A DNA stretch of 64,000 nt from Rhodoluna sp. KAS3 (GCF_026000575.1 NZ_AP026910.1:62001-126000), one strand, 5' to 3'; numbered from the stretch's first letter, positions 42,372 through 50,907 are shown. Notes: a model not told the origin generated them from the sequence alone. Made by a program: numbers and translations.

Positions 42372-43217
42372 ATGGAACTCGCAGAATATGCAGCGCAGCA
42401 TGGCCTTAAGCGCATGGGCGCTCGACCACCCTTCGCGAGCTACCTCAAAGATGCTTGGGCTCGCCGAGACTTTGCCATTGCACTCTCAAAATTCACCAAT
42501 GATGCCCTGAATGCGCGTAACCGCCTTGGCCGCTGGTGGATGGTTCTTCTGCCAACCATCCAGGCAACCACCTACGGCCTGATCTTCGGCATCATCCTTG
42601 GGGACAACCGCCCCGACAACTTCTTGCCGTTCCTCTTTACCGGCGTATTTTTGTTCTCATTCTTCTCAGCCAGTTTTTCAACCGGCGCAAGCTCGCTCAC
42701 GAGCAACAACGGCTTGGTCAAGAGCCTCAGCTTTCCTCGCATCCTGCTGCCAATCTCGGCAGTTATCCGCCAGCTCATCAACCTATTGCCGCAGTTGGCA
42801 GTGCTATTGGTTTTGGTGCTCATCATTCAGCGTCAGGTCACCTTGAGCTGGTTTGGGCTCATCCCGGTGGTGCTGTTGATGATTGTGTTCAGCGCCGGTC
42901 TGGCCATGGTGTCGGCACGCTTGACCACCCAGGTTCGCGACTTTTCAAACCTGATTCCGTTCATCACTCGAATCATGTTCTACACCAGCGGTATTTTCTT
43001 CAGCATCGACAGCCTGCTCGACCAGTACCCAACCCTGATGGCCATCATGAAGTGGAACCCGGTTTACGACTTCATCGAGCTTGGCCGCGGTGCCTTGGTC
43101 AGTGGCCACAGCATGGAGCCTCAGCTTTGGATCGGGGCATCGGTGTGGGCATTTGGGTTGTTCATCTTGGGCACGGTTTACTTCTGGAAAGCCGAGGAGC
43201 GCTATGGCCGAGACTAA
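42372..43217 (+). CDS. ABC-2 type polysaccharide/teichoic acid export permease (TagG/Wzm-like)
   Basis: Exporter permease of 281 residues with about six helices; the cytoplasmic start contains the amphipathic RRDFAIALSKFTNDALNARN and RLGRWWMVLLPTIQATTYGL, as in TagG/Wzm proteins. The end MKWNPVYDFIELGRGALVSG is typical. ATG 42372 is preceded by a perfect AGGTGA; a GTG at 42363 is part of that ribosome site. It overlaps the ATPase gene by 14 bases. It should flip a completed lipid-linked wall polymer across the membrane. Confidence 0.9.
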   Translation: MELAEYAAQHGLKRMGARPPFASYLKDAWARRDFAIALSKFTNDALNARNRLGRWWMVLLPTIQATTYGLIFGIILGDNRPDNFLPFLFTGVFLFSFFSASFSTGASSLTSNNGLVKSLSFPRILLPISAVIRQLINLLPQLAVLLVLVLIIQRQVTLSWFGLIPVVLLMIVFSAGLAMVSARLTTQVRDFSNLIPFITRIMFYTSGIFFSIDSLLDQYPTLMAIMKWNPVYDFIELGRGALVSGHSMEPQLWIGASVWAFGLFILGTVYFWKAEERYGRD

Positions 43218-43971
43218 CGAACGCAAACCGGTTGTCATTGTCGACGACGTTCACATTGTTTATAAGGTTTATGCCTCGGGCAAGCGTGCCGTGGGCGAGA
43301 ACAGCCGCAACGGTCTGCTGAAAAAGAAGACCCAGCTTCGCGAGGTTCACGCCGTCAAGGGCGTCAGCTTCACCGTCTACGAGGGTGAGTCGGTTGGCCT
43401 GATCGGCAGCAACGGCTCGGGCAAGTCATCTTTGATGCGCGCGGTCTCTGGCCTAACCCCAATCGACAAAGGCAACATCTACGCCTCGGCTCGTCCGACC
43501 CTGCTTGGCGTTGGAGCAGCCTTGTTGCCGGCGCTTTCGGGTGAAAAGAACATTCTGCTGGGTGGCATGGCAATGGGCCTTGACCGCAAAGAGGCCGAGC
43601 AGTCGGTTGACGCAATTACCGAATTCGCTGGCCTTGAGCAGTTCATTGAACTGCCGATGCGCACCTACTCATCGGGCATGTCAGCCCGCCTGCGTTTTGC
43701 CATTGCAGCGCACCGCGACCACGACATTTTGATCATCGATGAGGCTTTGGCCGTTGGTGACCAGGCGTTCCGCAACCGCTCTGAGGCTCGCATGCGCCAG
43801 ATGAAAGACAGCGCCGGCACCGTGTTTTTGGTTAGCCACAGCATGAAGTCAATTCTTGATACCTGTACCCGCGTTATCTGGCTTGAAAAAGGCGTGCTGC
43901 GCATGGATGGCGACCCTCAGACCGTTGTCGACGCATACAACGCAGCCAACGGCTCAACCACGGTCGACTAA
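43204..43971 (+). CDS. Polysaccharide/teichoic acid export ATPase (TagH/Wzt-like)
   Basis: ABC ATPase of 255 residues. The N-terminal extension with VDDVHIVYKVYASGKRAV is the family form. Walker A GLIGSNGSGKSSLMRAVSG, the signature-like region RTYSSGMSARLRFAIAAHRD, Walker B DILIIDEALAVGDQ and the switch VFLVSHSMKSILDTC are all present. No long C-terminal sugar-binding domain, so it is TagH-like rather than a long Wzt. ATG 43204 lies inside the permease gene. Confidence 0.92.
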   Translation: MAETNERKPVVIVDDVHIVYKVYASGKRAVGENSRNGLLKKKTQLREVHAVKGVSFTVYEGESVGLIGSNGSGKSSLMRAVSGLTPIDKGNIYASARPTLLGVGAALLPALSGEKNILLGGMAMGLDRKEAEQSVDAITEFAGLEQFIELPMRTYSSGMSARLRFAIAAHRDHDILIIDEALAVGDQAFRNRSEARMRQMKDSAGTVFLVSHSMKSILDTCTRVIWLEKGVLRMDGDPQTVVDAYNAANGSTTVD

Positions 43972-43973
43972 TC

Positions 43974-44999
43974 GTGGCTAGCAAGTCTTCAAATTCTGAA
44001 GCTGGCAAAGCCGAGGCAATCTCAGTAATCATGCCGGTGCTGAATGAGGCCGGTCACCTGGCTGATGCCGTGGCTAGCGTTATCAACCAGAACTATCCGG
44101 GTGAATTTGAGTTGCTGCTGGCACTTGGTCCATCGACCGACGGCACCACCCAAATTGCGCAGGAGCTGGCTGCTGCCGATAGCCGCATTCGGCTAATCGA
44201 TAACCCTCGTGGGCTAACCACGGTTGGTTTGAACGAGGCAATTCGTCAGAGCAAGCACGACATCGTGATTCGAATCGATGCTCACTCAGAGCCGGCCGAG
44301 GGGTATTTTGCCAACGGCGTACGCATTTTGCTTATGCAAAACGCTGATTTGTTGGGTGGCATCATGGATGCCCGTGGGCGCAGCGCTTTTCAAAAGGCCA
44401 CCGCCTGGGCGTACACCAGCCGATTCGGAATCGGTGGAGCAAACTTTCACGTTGGCGGCGAGGCCGGCGAGGCCGAGAGCGCATACCTAGGCATCTTCAA
44501 AAAGAGTGCGCTAACCCGGGTTGGCGGTTACGACGAGAGCATTATTCGCGGTGAAGACTGGGAGCTCGCGCAGCGAATCAAGGCCACCGGGGGATTGGTG
44601 TGGTTTAGTCCAGAGCTGCGAGTGGTCTATTGGCCGCGCGGCCGTTTTGACCGCCTAGTCAAGCAGTTTTACTCAACCGGTGTTTGGCGCGGAGACCTCA
44701 CCAAGCGTGATCTAAAGAACGCACCTAAGCGTTACTTTGCGCCACCGCTTTTGGTCGCCGCGGTAATCGCTGGGCTTTGGATGGTTTTGGCTGGCTGGTA
44801 CATCGGCATCTTGCCCCTGGCCGCTTACTTTATGGGCGCTGCCGGGTTGGCCGCCACAGCCGGCGGGCTCAGCCTCAAGTCACGCATCGCGCTTTTGATC
44901 GTGCTGCCAACCATTCACTTCAGTTGGGGTTGGGGTTTCTGGATGGGCTTCTTTAGAGGTGCCGGCCAGACCATCGATAAGAGCCGAGTCAGCGCATGA
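43974..44999 (+). CDS. Glycosyltransferase family 2 with C-terminal membrane helices
   Basis: A 341-residue GT-A enzyme similar to those acting on polyprenyl-linked precursors. Domain: ISVIMPVLNEAGHLADAVAS, LALGPSTDGTTQIA, RLIDNPRGLTTVGLNEAI, the metal motif DIVIRIDAHSEPAEGYF, and GGYDESIIRGEDWELAQRIK with the acid E-D-W loop. C-terminal helices include PLLVAAVIAGLWMVLAGWY. The start is GTG 43974, 2 bases after the ATPase stop, and the stop overlaps the next gene by 4 bases. Its substrate is unknown. Confidence 0.9.
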   Translation: MASKSSNSEAGKAEAISVIMPVLNEAGHLADAVASVINQNYPGEFELLLALGPSTDGTTQIAQELAAADSRIRLIDNPRGLTTVGLNEAIRQSKHDIVIRIDAHSEPAEGYFANGVRILLMQNADLLGGIMDARGRSAFQKATAWAYTSRFGIGGANFHVGGEAGEAESAYLGIFKKSALTRVGGYDESIIRGEDWELAQRIKATGGLVWFSPELRVVYWPRGRFDRLVKQFYSTGVWRGDLTKRDLKNAPKRYFAPPLLVAAVIAGLWMVLAGWYIGILPLAAYFMGAAGLAATAGGLSLKSRIALLIVLPTIHFSWGWGFWMGFFRGAGQTIDKSRVSA

Positions 45000-46171
45000 A
45001 GCTGCTGCAGGGGTATTCGCCGGCTCGAATTATCGGGGCACTAAACCGCCGCCGAGCAGACGTTTTTCGAAAGCTGCAATACCGCCCGCAAGACACCAAG
45101 CAACTCAGCCAGGCCGTGCTGTTTGAGTCCTTTCACGGTGAGTCGGTTAGCGACAGCCCGCTAGACATCTTTCACCAACTCAAAACCACCCACCCAGAAC
45201 TTACTTTTTACTGGACCATCCGCCGCGGCAAGGCTCAGGCGCCCGAAGGCAGCATCGGTGTGGTTTGGGGTTCACGTCAGTGGCTCAAGGTGTTGGCAAC
45301 CGCCAAGTACCTGGTCAACAACAACAGCTTTCCTTGGTACTTTCGCAAAGTGGCCGGGCAGGTTTATCTGCAGACTTGGCACGGCACACCGCTCAAGCGC
45401 TTGGGCCGCGACATTGAGGGCACCGGCCCGTCAAAGGCTTACCTTGCCACCATGGATCGCGAGGCAGCGGCGTGGAACTTCTTGGTATCGCCAAGCCCAT
45501 ACTGCACCCAGATTTTCCCGAGCGCATTCAGCTTTTCGGGCAACATTATTGAGACCGGTTACCCGCGCAACGACCGCCTGACCAACCAGCCTGAGGGTGT
45601 GCGCGAGCGCGTGCGCCGCGAGCTGGGCGTGACCGACCCTACCGAGTGGCTGGTGCTCTATGCCCCAACCTGGCGCGACTACAAACTCAGCGCCACCGGC
45701 AACTGGCAAGCGGTCAACTACCTTGGCAAAAACACACCGATGCCCGCCGGCATGCGCATGATGTTTCGTGGTCACCACCTAACCCATGGCGCGCACAATT
45801 CATCGGTGGCCGGCAACGCCATTGACGTCACTAACTACCCAGATGTTGCCGAGCTTTACCTGGCCGCCGACGCACTGGTGACTGACTATTCATCGGTGAT
45901 GTTTGACTTTACGGTCACCGGGAAACCGGTGTTCTTTTTGGTGCCAGACCTCGAGCGCTACGAGGCCGAGCGCGGTTTCTATTTTGACTTCAGAGCCGAG
46001 GCCCCGGGGCCAATTTGCAGCAATGTAGATGATCTGCTGGCCGAGCTCAAGAACATCGGTTCCGACAGCAAAACCTATGCCGCAAAATACGCAGCCTGGC
46101 AGCAAAAATTCAACTCACTCGAAGACGGCAAAGCGGCCGCGCGAGTGGTTGAGATTGTCTTCGGCAAGTAG
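44996..46171 (+). CDS. CDP-glycerol glycerophosphotransferase family protein (TagB/TagF-like)
   Basis: A 391-residue transferase of the teichoic-acid type. Clear parts: AVLFESFHGESVSDSPLDIF, TIRRGKAQAPEGSIGVVWGS, VNNNSFPWYFRKVAGQVYLQ, TWHGTPLKRLGRDI, LYAPTWRDYKLS, MMFRGHHL, and the nucleotide-site DALVTDYSSVMFDFTVTGKP. These transferases add glycerol- or ribitol-phosphate units to a wall polymer. The ATG overlaps the upstream stop (ATGA). It is positioned between the exporter genes and a nucleotidyltransferase that could supply the activated unit. Confidence 0.92.
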   Translation: MKLLQGYSPARIIGALNRRRADVFRKLQYRPQDTKQLSQAVLFESFHGESVSDSPLDIFHQLKTTHPELTFYWTIRRGKAQAPEGSIGVVWGSRQWLKVLATAKYLVNNNSFPWYFRKVAGQVYLQTWHGTPLKRLGRDIEGTGPSKAYLATMDREAAAWNFLVSPSPYCTQIFPSAFSFSGNIIETGYPRNDRLTNQPEGVRERVRRELGVTDPTEWLVLYAPTWRDYKLSATGNWQAVNYLGKNTPMPAGMRMMFRGHHLTHGAHNSSVAGNAIDVTNYPDVAELYLAADALVTDYSSVMFDFTVTGKPVFFLVPDLERYEAERGFYFDFRAEAPGPICSNVDDLLAELKNIGSDSKTYAAKYAAWQQKFNSLEDGKAAARVVEIVFGK

Positions 46172-46181
46172 TCTTGAACGC

Positions 46182-46877
46182 ATGTCAAAACAGGTTGTAA
46201 TTCTTGCCGCCGGCATGGGCACGCGCCTTGCCCGCCCGCTGCCAAAGCCGCTCACCGAGCTTCGCGACGGCCGCTCGATTATGAAGCAGCAGTTTGACAA
46301 CATCGATGCCGCCTTCGGCGAAACCAGTCGCGTAATGATCGTGGTGGGTTTCAAACTTGAGGCCATCATCGAGCGGTTTCCTGAAGCAACCTTTGTTTAC
46401 AACGAGTTCTATGACCAGACCAACACCTCAAAGAGTTTGCTCAAGGCGCTGCGTGCCTCGGGTGACGGCGGCGTTTTGTGGCTCAACGGTGACGTGGTTT
46501 TTGACCCGCAGGTTTTGGTGCGCGTTACCCCGATGATGGATGCCAACCAGAGTTTTGTGGTCGTAAACACCGCCAAGGTTAGCGACGAAGAGGTCAAATA
46601 CACCCTCGATGCTGCCGGCCAAATTGCCCAGCTTTCAAAGCAGGTTCTTGGCGGTTTGGGTGAGGCTGTTGGCATCAACTATGTTGCCGCGCAAGACAAA
46701 GCTGCGCTAATCAAGCGCCTGGCTGAGGTTGACGACACCGATTACTTTGAGCGCGGAATTGAAGTTGCCATCGAGCAGGACGGTCTCAAATTCCAAGCGG
46801 TAGACATCAGTGATCTCTATGCGGTTGAGGTTGATTTTGCCGAAGACCTAGACCGCGCTAACGCCAGCCTAAAATAA
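46182..46877 (+). CDS. Nucleotidyltransferase (sugar-phosphate or polyol-phosphate activating)
   Basis: A 231-residue NTP transferase. It starts VVILAAGMGTRLARPLPKPL, the nucleotide-binding signature (G-x-G-T-R with following K), then VMIVVGFKLEAIIERFPEAT, GVLWLNGDVVFDPQVL with the metal-binding aspartate and DDTDYFERGIEVAI. The pattern is near that of LicC-type cytidylyltransferases, but the activated compound cannot be told from sequence alone. A -10-like TAGTCT (46169-46174), which includes the stop of the previous gene, stands 7 bases before the ATG, so it may have its own leaderless promoter. Confidence 0.82.
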   Translation: MSKQVVILAAGMGTRLARPLPKPLTELRDGRSIMKQQFDNIDAAFGETSRVMIVVGFKLEAIIERFPEATFVYNEFYDQTNTSKSLLKALRASGDGGVLWLNGDVVFDPQVLVRVTPMMDANQSFVVVNTAKVSDEEVKYTLDAAGQIAQLSKQVLGGLGEAVGINYVAAQDKAALIKRLAEVDDTDYFERGIEVAIEQDGLKFQAVDISDLYAVEVDFAEDLDRANASLK

Positions 46878-46882
46878 ACGAT

Positions 46883-47836
46883 TTAGGCGTTCCAGGCGCT
46901 CTCAATAATGTCGTGCAGGTTGCGCTTTGCGCTCCAGCCCAAAGTCTCGCGAATGCGCGAAACATCTGCAGCTAGGTACGGTGGGTCACCGGCTCGGCGA
47001 GGCTGAACATCAATCTTGAAGTCAATTTCAGAGACCTTCTTGATCTCATCCAAAACCTCAAAAACACTCGAGCCCTGACCCGTGCCCACGTTGAATGTGT
47101 CGTGCGGGCGGTCATCGCGGTCAAGGTAGTCAAGGGCGCTCAGGTGGGCCTCAGCAAGGTCGTGCACGTGAACATAGTCGCGCACGCAGCTGCCATCTGG
47201 GGTTGGGTAGTCATCACCAAAAACCACCGGGTCTTTGCCAGCACGGATGGCCGCAAAAACAATCGGCACCAAGTTGGCAATCGCGGTGTCGGCTAGGTCA
47301 GGCCAGCCGGCTCCGGCAACGTTAAAGTAGCGCAGGTTTGCACCGCGCAGACCCCAGGCGCGGGCTGCGTTGGCAACCATCCACTCACCAATCAACTTGG
47401 TCTGGCCGTAAGGGTTAATTGGCTCACACTGTAGGTCTTCAGAAACCGCCGGAACATCTGGCATGCCGTAAGTTGCGGCTGATGATGAGAACACCAGCTT
47501 GGTCACGCCGGTCTGGCGCATGGCACCCAATAGGTGCGCCAGGCCACTGATGTTTTGCTCGTAGTACCACTCAGGCAGCTCAACCGATTCGCCAACCTTT
47601 TTGCGGGCGGCCAGGTGAATCACTGCCTCGATCTTCTCGGTCTTGAACAGTTCGGTAAGCAGAGTCATTGCTTCGGGTGCAGCCAAATCAAGTGGCAGCA
47701 ACTTTGCGCCACCCAGGCGCTCAATGACTCCGGCGCTCATGTCGTCAATAACCACAACTTCATCACCGCGCTGCTGCAGTAGTCGAACCACGTGTGAACC
47801 GATGTACCCGGCGCCGCCGGTAACTAAAACCTTCAT
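46883..47836 (-). CDS. galE: UDP-glucose 4-epimerase
   Basis: Interconverts UDP-glucose and UDP-galactose. 317 residues. NAD site MKVLVTGGAGYIGSHVVRLL, VIHLAARKKVGESVELPEWY, the catalytic serine region LVFSSSAATYGMPD and the Y-x-x-x-K in INPYGQTKLIGEWM, followed by LRYFNVAGA and DGSCVRDYVHVHDLAEAH. ATG 47836 has no ribosome site; TAGACT (47844-47849 complement) is 7 bases upstream. Convergent with the nucleotidyltransferase. UDP-glucose from GalU could be its substrate. Confidence 0.94.
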   Translation of the reverse strand: MKVLVTGGAGYIGSHVVRLLQQRGDEVVVIDDMSAGVIERLGGAKLLPLDLAAPEAMTLLTELFKTEKIEAVIHLAARKKVGESVELPEWYYEQNISGLAHLLGAMRQTGVTKLVFSSSAATYGMPDVPAVSEDLQCEPINPYGQTKLIGEWMVANAARAWGLRGANLRYFNVAGAGWPDLADTAIANLVPIVFAAIRAGKDPVVFGDDYPTPDGSCVRDYVHVHDLAEAHLSALDYLDRDDRPHDTFNVGTGQGSSVFEVLDEIKKVSEIDFKIDVQPRRAGDPPYLAADVSRIRETLGWSAKRNLHDIIESAWNA

Positions 47837-47882
47837 GCCTAAAAGTCTATTGAATGGCGGGTGACGGCATAAACTTGCGAGC
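47837..47882. promoter_or_regulatory. Divergent, probably leaderless promoters of galE and the DUF3048 lipoprotein gene
   Basis: Only 46 bases separate two ATGs. TAGACT (47844-47849, reverse) and TAAACT (47870-47875, forward) each end 7 bases before their start codon, and neither gene has a ribosome site of standard spacing. Confidence 0.55.
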
Positions 47883-48941
47883 ATGAACCTCGGCAAAATT
47901 GCACTTGTAGCAACATCAGTACTTCTTCTAACCGCATGTGCGGCTGGTCCAAACGGTCAGCCAAATGCCAGCAACAGTGCAAGCCCAAGTCCGTCGCCAA
48001 CACCAACCCCGGTTTACGTGACCGCACCGCTTACCGGCGTGGTTTACCAAGAGGGCGTTGACGACACCTCGTTCACTGCAAAGCCATCGGTGGCTTGCAA
48101 GATCGATAACTCTTATGCAGCCCGCCCTCAGCTTGGCCTCAACTCAACCGACATCGTGTTTGACGAAATGGTCGAAGGTGGGCTAACGCGTTTGGTTGCC
48201 ATCTGGCACTCACAGCAGCCGACCGAGGTTGGTCCGGTTCGTTCAATTAGGCCAATGGACCCAGACATCATCAGCCCATTCGGTGGCATTGTTTGCTACT
48301 CGGGTGGCCAGTATGCGTTTGTGCAAATGATGCAGAAGGCACCCGTCTTCAATGCGTCCGAGACCACCGAGCAGGGCAAGGGCACGTTCTCTAGAACCAG
48401 CAGCCGCCCAGCCCCGCACAACGTAATCGTCAATGCTCAAAAGCTGGCCAGCCAGCACACCGATCTTCCGGCTCCGGCCCCACAGTTCACCTATGCCACC
48501 GACTTGAACAGTTCAACCGCTGCGGTCTCGGGCACTGAGGTTGCTAAGAGCTTCACGGTCAATTTTCCGCAGGCCTCGGCCCAGTGGGCGCCTAGCACCT
48601 ACAAGTTCAAGTGGCTGCGTACCCAAGACGGCGAGATTCACAAAGATGCCGCCACCGGCAAGCAGGTTGCCGCCAGCAACGTTGTGGTTATGGAGGTCAA
48701 AATTGACCGCAGCTACGCCGACCGCAAGTACGGCAATGTGCCAAAAACCGTGATGGTCTCAACCGGAAAAGTCTGGGTTTTCTCGGCTGGAAAGTACGTT
48801 ATTGGCACCTGGTCTAAGGCCAGTGCCACAGCACCGATTGTTCTGACCGATGCCGAGGGCGCAGTTATCAAGCTGGCTCCGGGCAACACCTGGGTTGAGT
48901 TAAAGCCATCTGGCGCAGAGGGCAAAATCAGCATCAAGTAA
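47883..48941 (+). CDS. DUF3048 domain lipoprotein (YerB-like)
   Basis: A 352-residue exported protein with a lipoprotein signal (IALVATSVLLLTAC, lipid Cys19) and a Ser/Pro-rich linker. The DUF3048 domain is recognised by PSVACKIDNSYAARPQLGLN, DIVFDEMVEGGLTRLVAIWH and VGPVRSIRPMDPDIISPFGG; the second half (about 200-352) has NVVVMEVKIDRSY and ends KLAPGNTWVELKPSG. The biochemical role of the family is not known to me; members are cell-surface lipoproteins of Gram-positives. It sits among wall-polymer genes. Confidence 0.88.
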   Translation: MNLGKIALVATSVLLLTACAAGPNGQPNASNSASPSPSPTPTPVYVTAPLTGVVYQEGVDDTSFTAKPSVACKIDNSYAARPQLGLNSTDIVFDEMVEGGLTRLVAIWHSQQPTEVGPVRSIRPMDPDIISPFGGIVCYSGGQYAFVQMMQKAPVFNASETTEQGKGTFSRTSSRPAPHNVIVNAQKLASQHTDLPAPAPQFTYATDLNSSTAAVSGTEVAKSFTVNFPQASAQWAPSTYKFKWLRTQDGEIHKDAATGKQVAASNVVVMEVKIDRSYADRKYGNVPKTVMVSTGKVWVFSAGKYVIGTWSKASATAPIVLTDAEGAVIKLAPGNTWVELKPSGAEGKISIK

Positions 48942-48957
48942 TGCGCGTAGGCAGCCG

Positions 48958-50208
48958 CTAATCCCTTAGCGGTTCGCGCCCTGCTTGAAGCTCCCATGGC
49001 AAGTCTGTAATCGCAGCTGGGTCAATCAAAGCCGACCCACTGCCTTTGCCATCTGGCCCAGCAAAGTCGGCAACTACTGCAGCAACAATGCGCTCGGCGG
49101 CCTCACCGGCAAACGGCATGGCGGCATCTCGCAGCGCGCTAATCTCAGCAGCCCGGCTCGGTGTTGACTCAAGCAAACCTTCCAGCTCGCCTACGCCCTC
49201 AACCTTCACCGCAGCAGCCTCGGCTAACTCGCCAAGCGGACTAAACATCCAGTGCCCAGGGTTCTCAATAAACAGCGCCGGCTTACCCATGGCCATTGGC
49301 CACTCGGCCAAATACGAAATTCCATCAGTCAACAGGGCATCAGCCTGAGCAAAAATCATGGCCGATGAACTCTCAGAATCTATCGATGTATTTGGCAGTG
49401 CCCGCCAACGAGCCAGCCAGTCATCCAAGTCGGCAGCGGCCATAACCTCGCGGTCAACCAGCGTGCCAAACAAAAACGGGTGCGGGCGCAAAGTAACCTG
49501 CACGGCCGGGTGGGCAGCAGCCCAATCCAAAACCTCGTGGCACACCGATGCAAACACACCAAAGTTCAACCAGTGGGGGGAGTAGCTGTGATGCGGAGCC
49601 CAAACCAGCGTGGTCAGCGCGCGCACGGCCAGCTTGCCCGACTCGGCAATTTCCTCAACCTCTTCAATCAGCGCATCAAGCTTGGTTGACCCCACAAAAT
49701 GCACATGATCGTTTCCGCGCGGCAACTGCCCATAGGCATCCTTCAAAAACTTGTCCTGCACAAAAACCAGTGACGCCAGCTGGTGCATCCGCTGCGTATA
49801 AAGGTGGGCACCAATGGCCTCAAACCCAGATTCTGGGTGCACGCCATCAACCGGCTCGGCCACCAACGGCAGTGAGTAGTAGGGCACATAAACAATGCGG
49901 CCGATCGCCGCCAACTTGTCTGGCCGGTACTGTGGCGCGTAGTTTCTTTGCCACGGATAATTAACAAAAATGTAGTCAGGCTCGAGAGCAGTTAAGTCTG
50001 CATTTACCAGGTGTTTGATGCCGTGTGAGTCAAAAAACGCCGATACGTCGGCCACGCCGCCATAACCTTCATCGCCGGTTAGTCGCCGATCAACCGCAAC
50101 CACAGTCACTTCAAACCGTGGGTCACCGCTCATAATCCGGTGGGTTTCGGCCAGGGCGTCCCAAGCCTCAAAGTAGAACGTCAGGAAGACGACTTTAATC
50201 TTGCGCAT
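48958..50208 (-). CDS. CDP-glycerol glycerophosphotransferase-like protein
   Basis: A 416-residue GT-B-like protein. It begins RKIKVVFLTFYFEAWDALAE, a common start for wall-polymer transferases, and contains YIFVNYPWQRNYAPQYRPDK, VFVQDKFLKDAYGQ, LVWAPHHSYSP, VTLRPHPFLFGTLVD and MIFAQADALLTDGISYLAEW, the last matching the nucleotide site D-x-L-x-T-D-x-S of TagF-like enzymes. Weaker similarity than the TagF-like protein at 45-46 kb, so the substrate is less certain. ATG 50208 overlaps the toxin gene by 14 bases. Confidence 0.78.
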   Translation of the reverse strand: MRKIKVVFLTFYFEAWDALAETHRIMSGDPRFEVTVVAVDRRLTGDEGYGGVADVSAFFDSHGIKHLVNADLTALEPDYIFVNYPWQRNYAPQYRPDKLAAIGRIVYVPYYSLPLVAEPVDGVHPESGFEAIGAHLYTQRMHQLASLVFVQDKFLKDAYGQLPRGNDHVHFVGSTKLDALIEEVEEIAESGKLAVRALTTLVWAPHHSYSPHWLNFGVFASVCHEVLDWAAAHPAVQVTLRPHPFLFGTLVDREVMAAADLDDWLARWRALPNTSIDSESSSAMIFAQADALLTDGISYLAEWPMAMGKPALFIENPGHWMFSPLGELAEAAAVKVEGVGELEGLLESTPSRAAEISALRDAAMPFAGEAAERIVAAVVADFAGPDGKGSGSALIDPAAITDLPWELQAGREPLRD

Positions 50209-50581
50209 CAAAAACAAACGGAAGGTTCAGAGCAAGGATTCTGCGGTCGGCGGTTATCAGTGGCATGTTGGTTGAAATTGCGGTCGCAACGATTCCTCGA
50301 TCTATAGGGTCGTGCCCGATCAAGCCTTGCATAGTCGTCAATTCTGTTGCATGGTCAGAGTCAAATTGAACCTCAAGAAAACCGGCAGCCTTGAGGCTAG
50401 CAAAGTAGTTCTTAGGGAGGTTAAGTTTTCCTTCTATGCTCTTTATTCCAAGCTCGAGTGCGCTAAGTGAGGAGTAGTGCAACTGGTGTGCACGTTCGAT
50501 CCGCCGCCGAGCATTCTTGCCTAGCTTTGAGCTGCCGGCACTGAACCAAAGAAGAACATGTGAATCAAGCAGCATGGTCAT
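50195..50581 (-). CDS. PIN-domain toxin (VapC-like)
   Basis: A 128-residue PIN-domain protein. The first acidic residue is in MLLDSHVLLWFSAGSSKLG; the second in SALELGIKSIEGKL; the third and fourth in HDPIDRGIVATAISTNMPLI and TADRRILAL. These give the expected acidic cluster of an Mg-dependent RNase. The start is ATG 50581 or 50575, overlapping the antitoxin gene end, so the two are translated together. Type II toxin of a toxin-antitoxin pair; RNA target unknown. Confidence 0.87.
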   Translation of the reverse strand: MTMLLDSHVLLWFSAGSSKLGKNARRRIERAHQLHYSSLSALELGIKSIEGKLNLPKNYFASLKAAGFLEVQFDSDHATELTTMQGLIGHDPIDRGIVATAISTNMPLITADRRILALNLPFVFDAQD

Positions 50582-50822
50582 CGTTTTCGCTGTCAAACAT
50601 CTTAGCAAATGCCTCGTCCATGGCTTCAAATGCTTCGATGTCTACGTTTTGCATCTCAGCTGCCAGGCAACCAAACGTTGGCTTCTTGTTCGGAATCAAA
50701 CTCACCTGCACCCAAGGACTACCCGCTTTGGCAATTATGAAAGACTCCCCGGTCGCGTGAACTTCATCGGCCAACCTAGATAGGTGCGTTTTGGCTTCAT
50801 GCATATTCACGATTTTCGACAT
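50565..50822 (-). CDS. Type II antitoxin, Phd/YefM family
   Basis: An 85-residue antitoxin beginning MSKIVNMHEAKTHLSRLADE, the Phd/YefM fold, followed by GESFIIAKAGSPWVQVSLIP. The C-terminal half is acidic (EAFEAMDEAFAKMF then DSENDDHAA) and should wrap the toxin. First gene of the pair. TACAGT (50829-50834 complement) ends 6 bases before the ATG, so it is probably leaderless, and two direct repeats lie in the promoter spacer. Confidence 0.87.
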   Translation of the reverse strand: MSKIVNMHEAKTHLSRLADEVHATGESFIIAKAGSPWVQVSLIPNKKPTFGCLAAEMQNVDIEAFEAMDEAFAKMFDSENDDHAA

Positions 50823-50828
50823 GCACTA

Positions 50829-50858
50829 ACTGTACTTAGTTCAACTTAGTTCAATCAA
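50829..50858 (-). promoter_or_regulatory. Promoter and operator repeats of the toxin-antitoxin pair
   Basis: On the reverse strand TTGATT (50853-50858 complement) and TACAGT (50829-50834 complement) are separated by 18 bases and could be -35 and -10. The spacer is almost entirely two perfect tandem copies of a 10-base repeat, CTTAGTTCAA on the forward strand (50835-50844 and 50845-50854). Self-repression by the antitoxin bound to these repeats is the likely use. Confidence 0.65.
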
Positions 50859-50907
50859 GTGATTTCTAAATCAGTGGATAACCCGGTCACTGTGGAACAC
50901 CCACTTA

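Noticed and set aside
42536-43321. A 261-codon forward frame in another phase over the export permease and ATPase
   Set aside because: It overlaps two well-supported genes in the wrong phase, its translation is rich in His/Pro/Arg/Gln without domain similarity, and it has no ribosome site.
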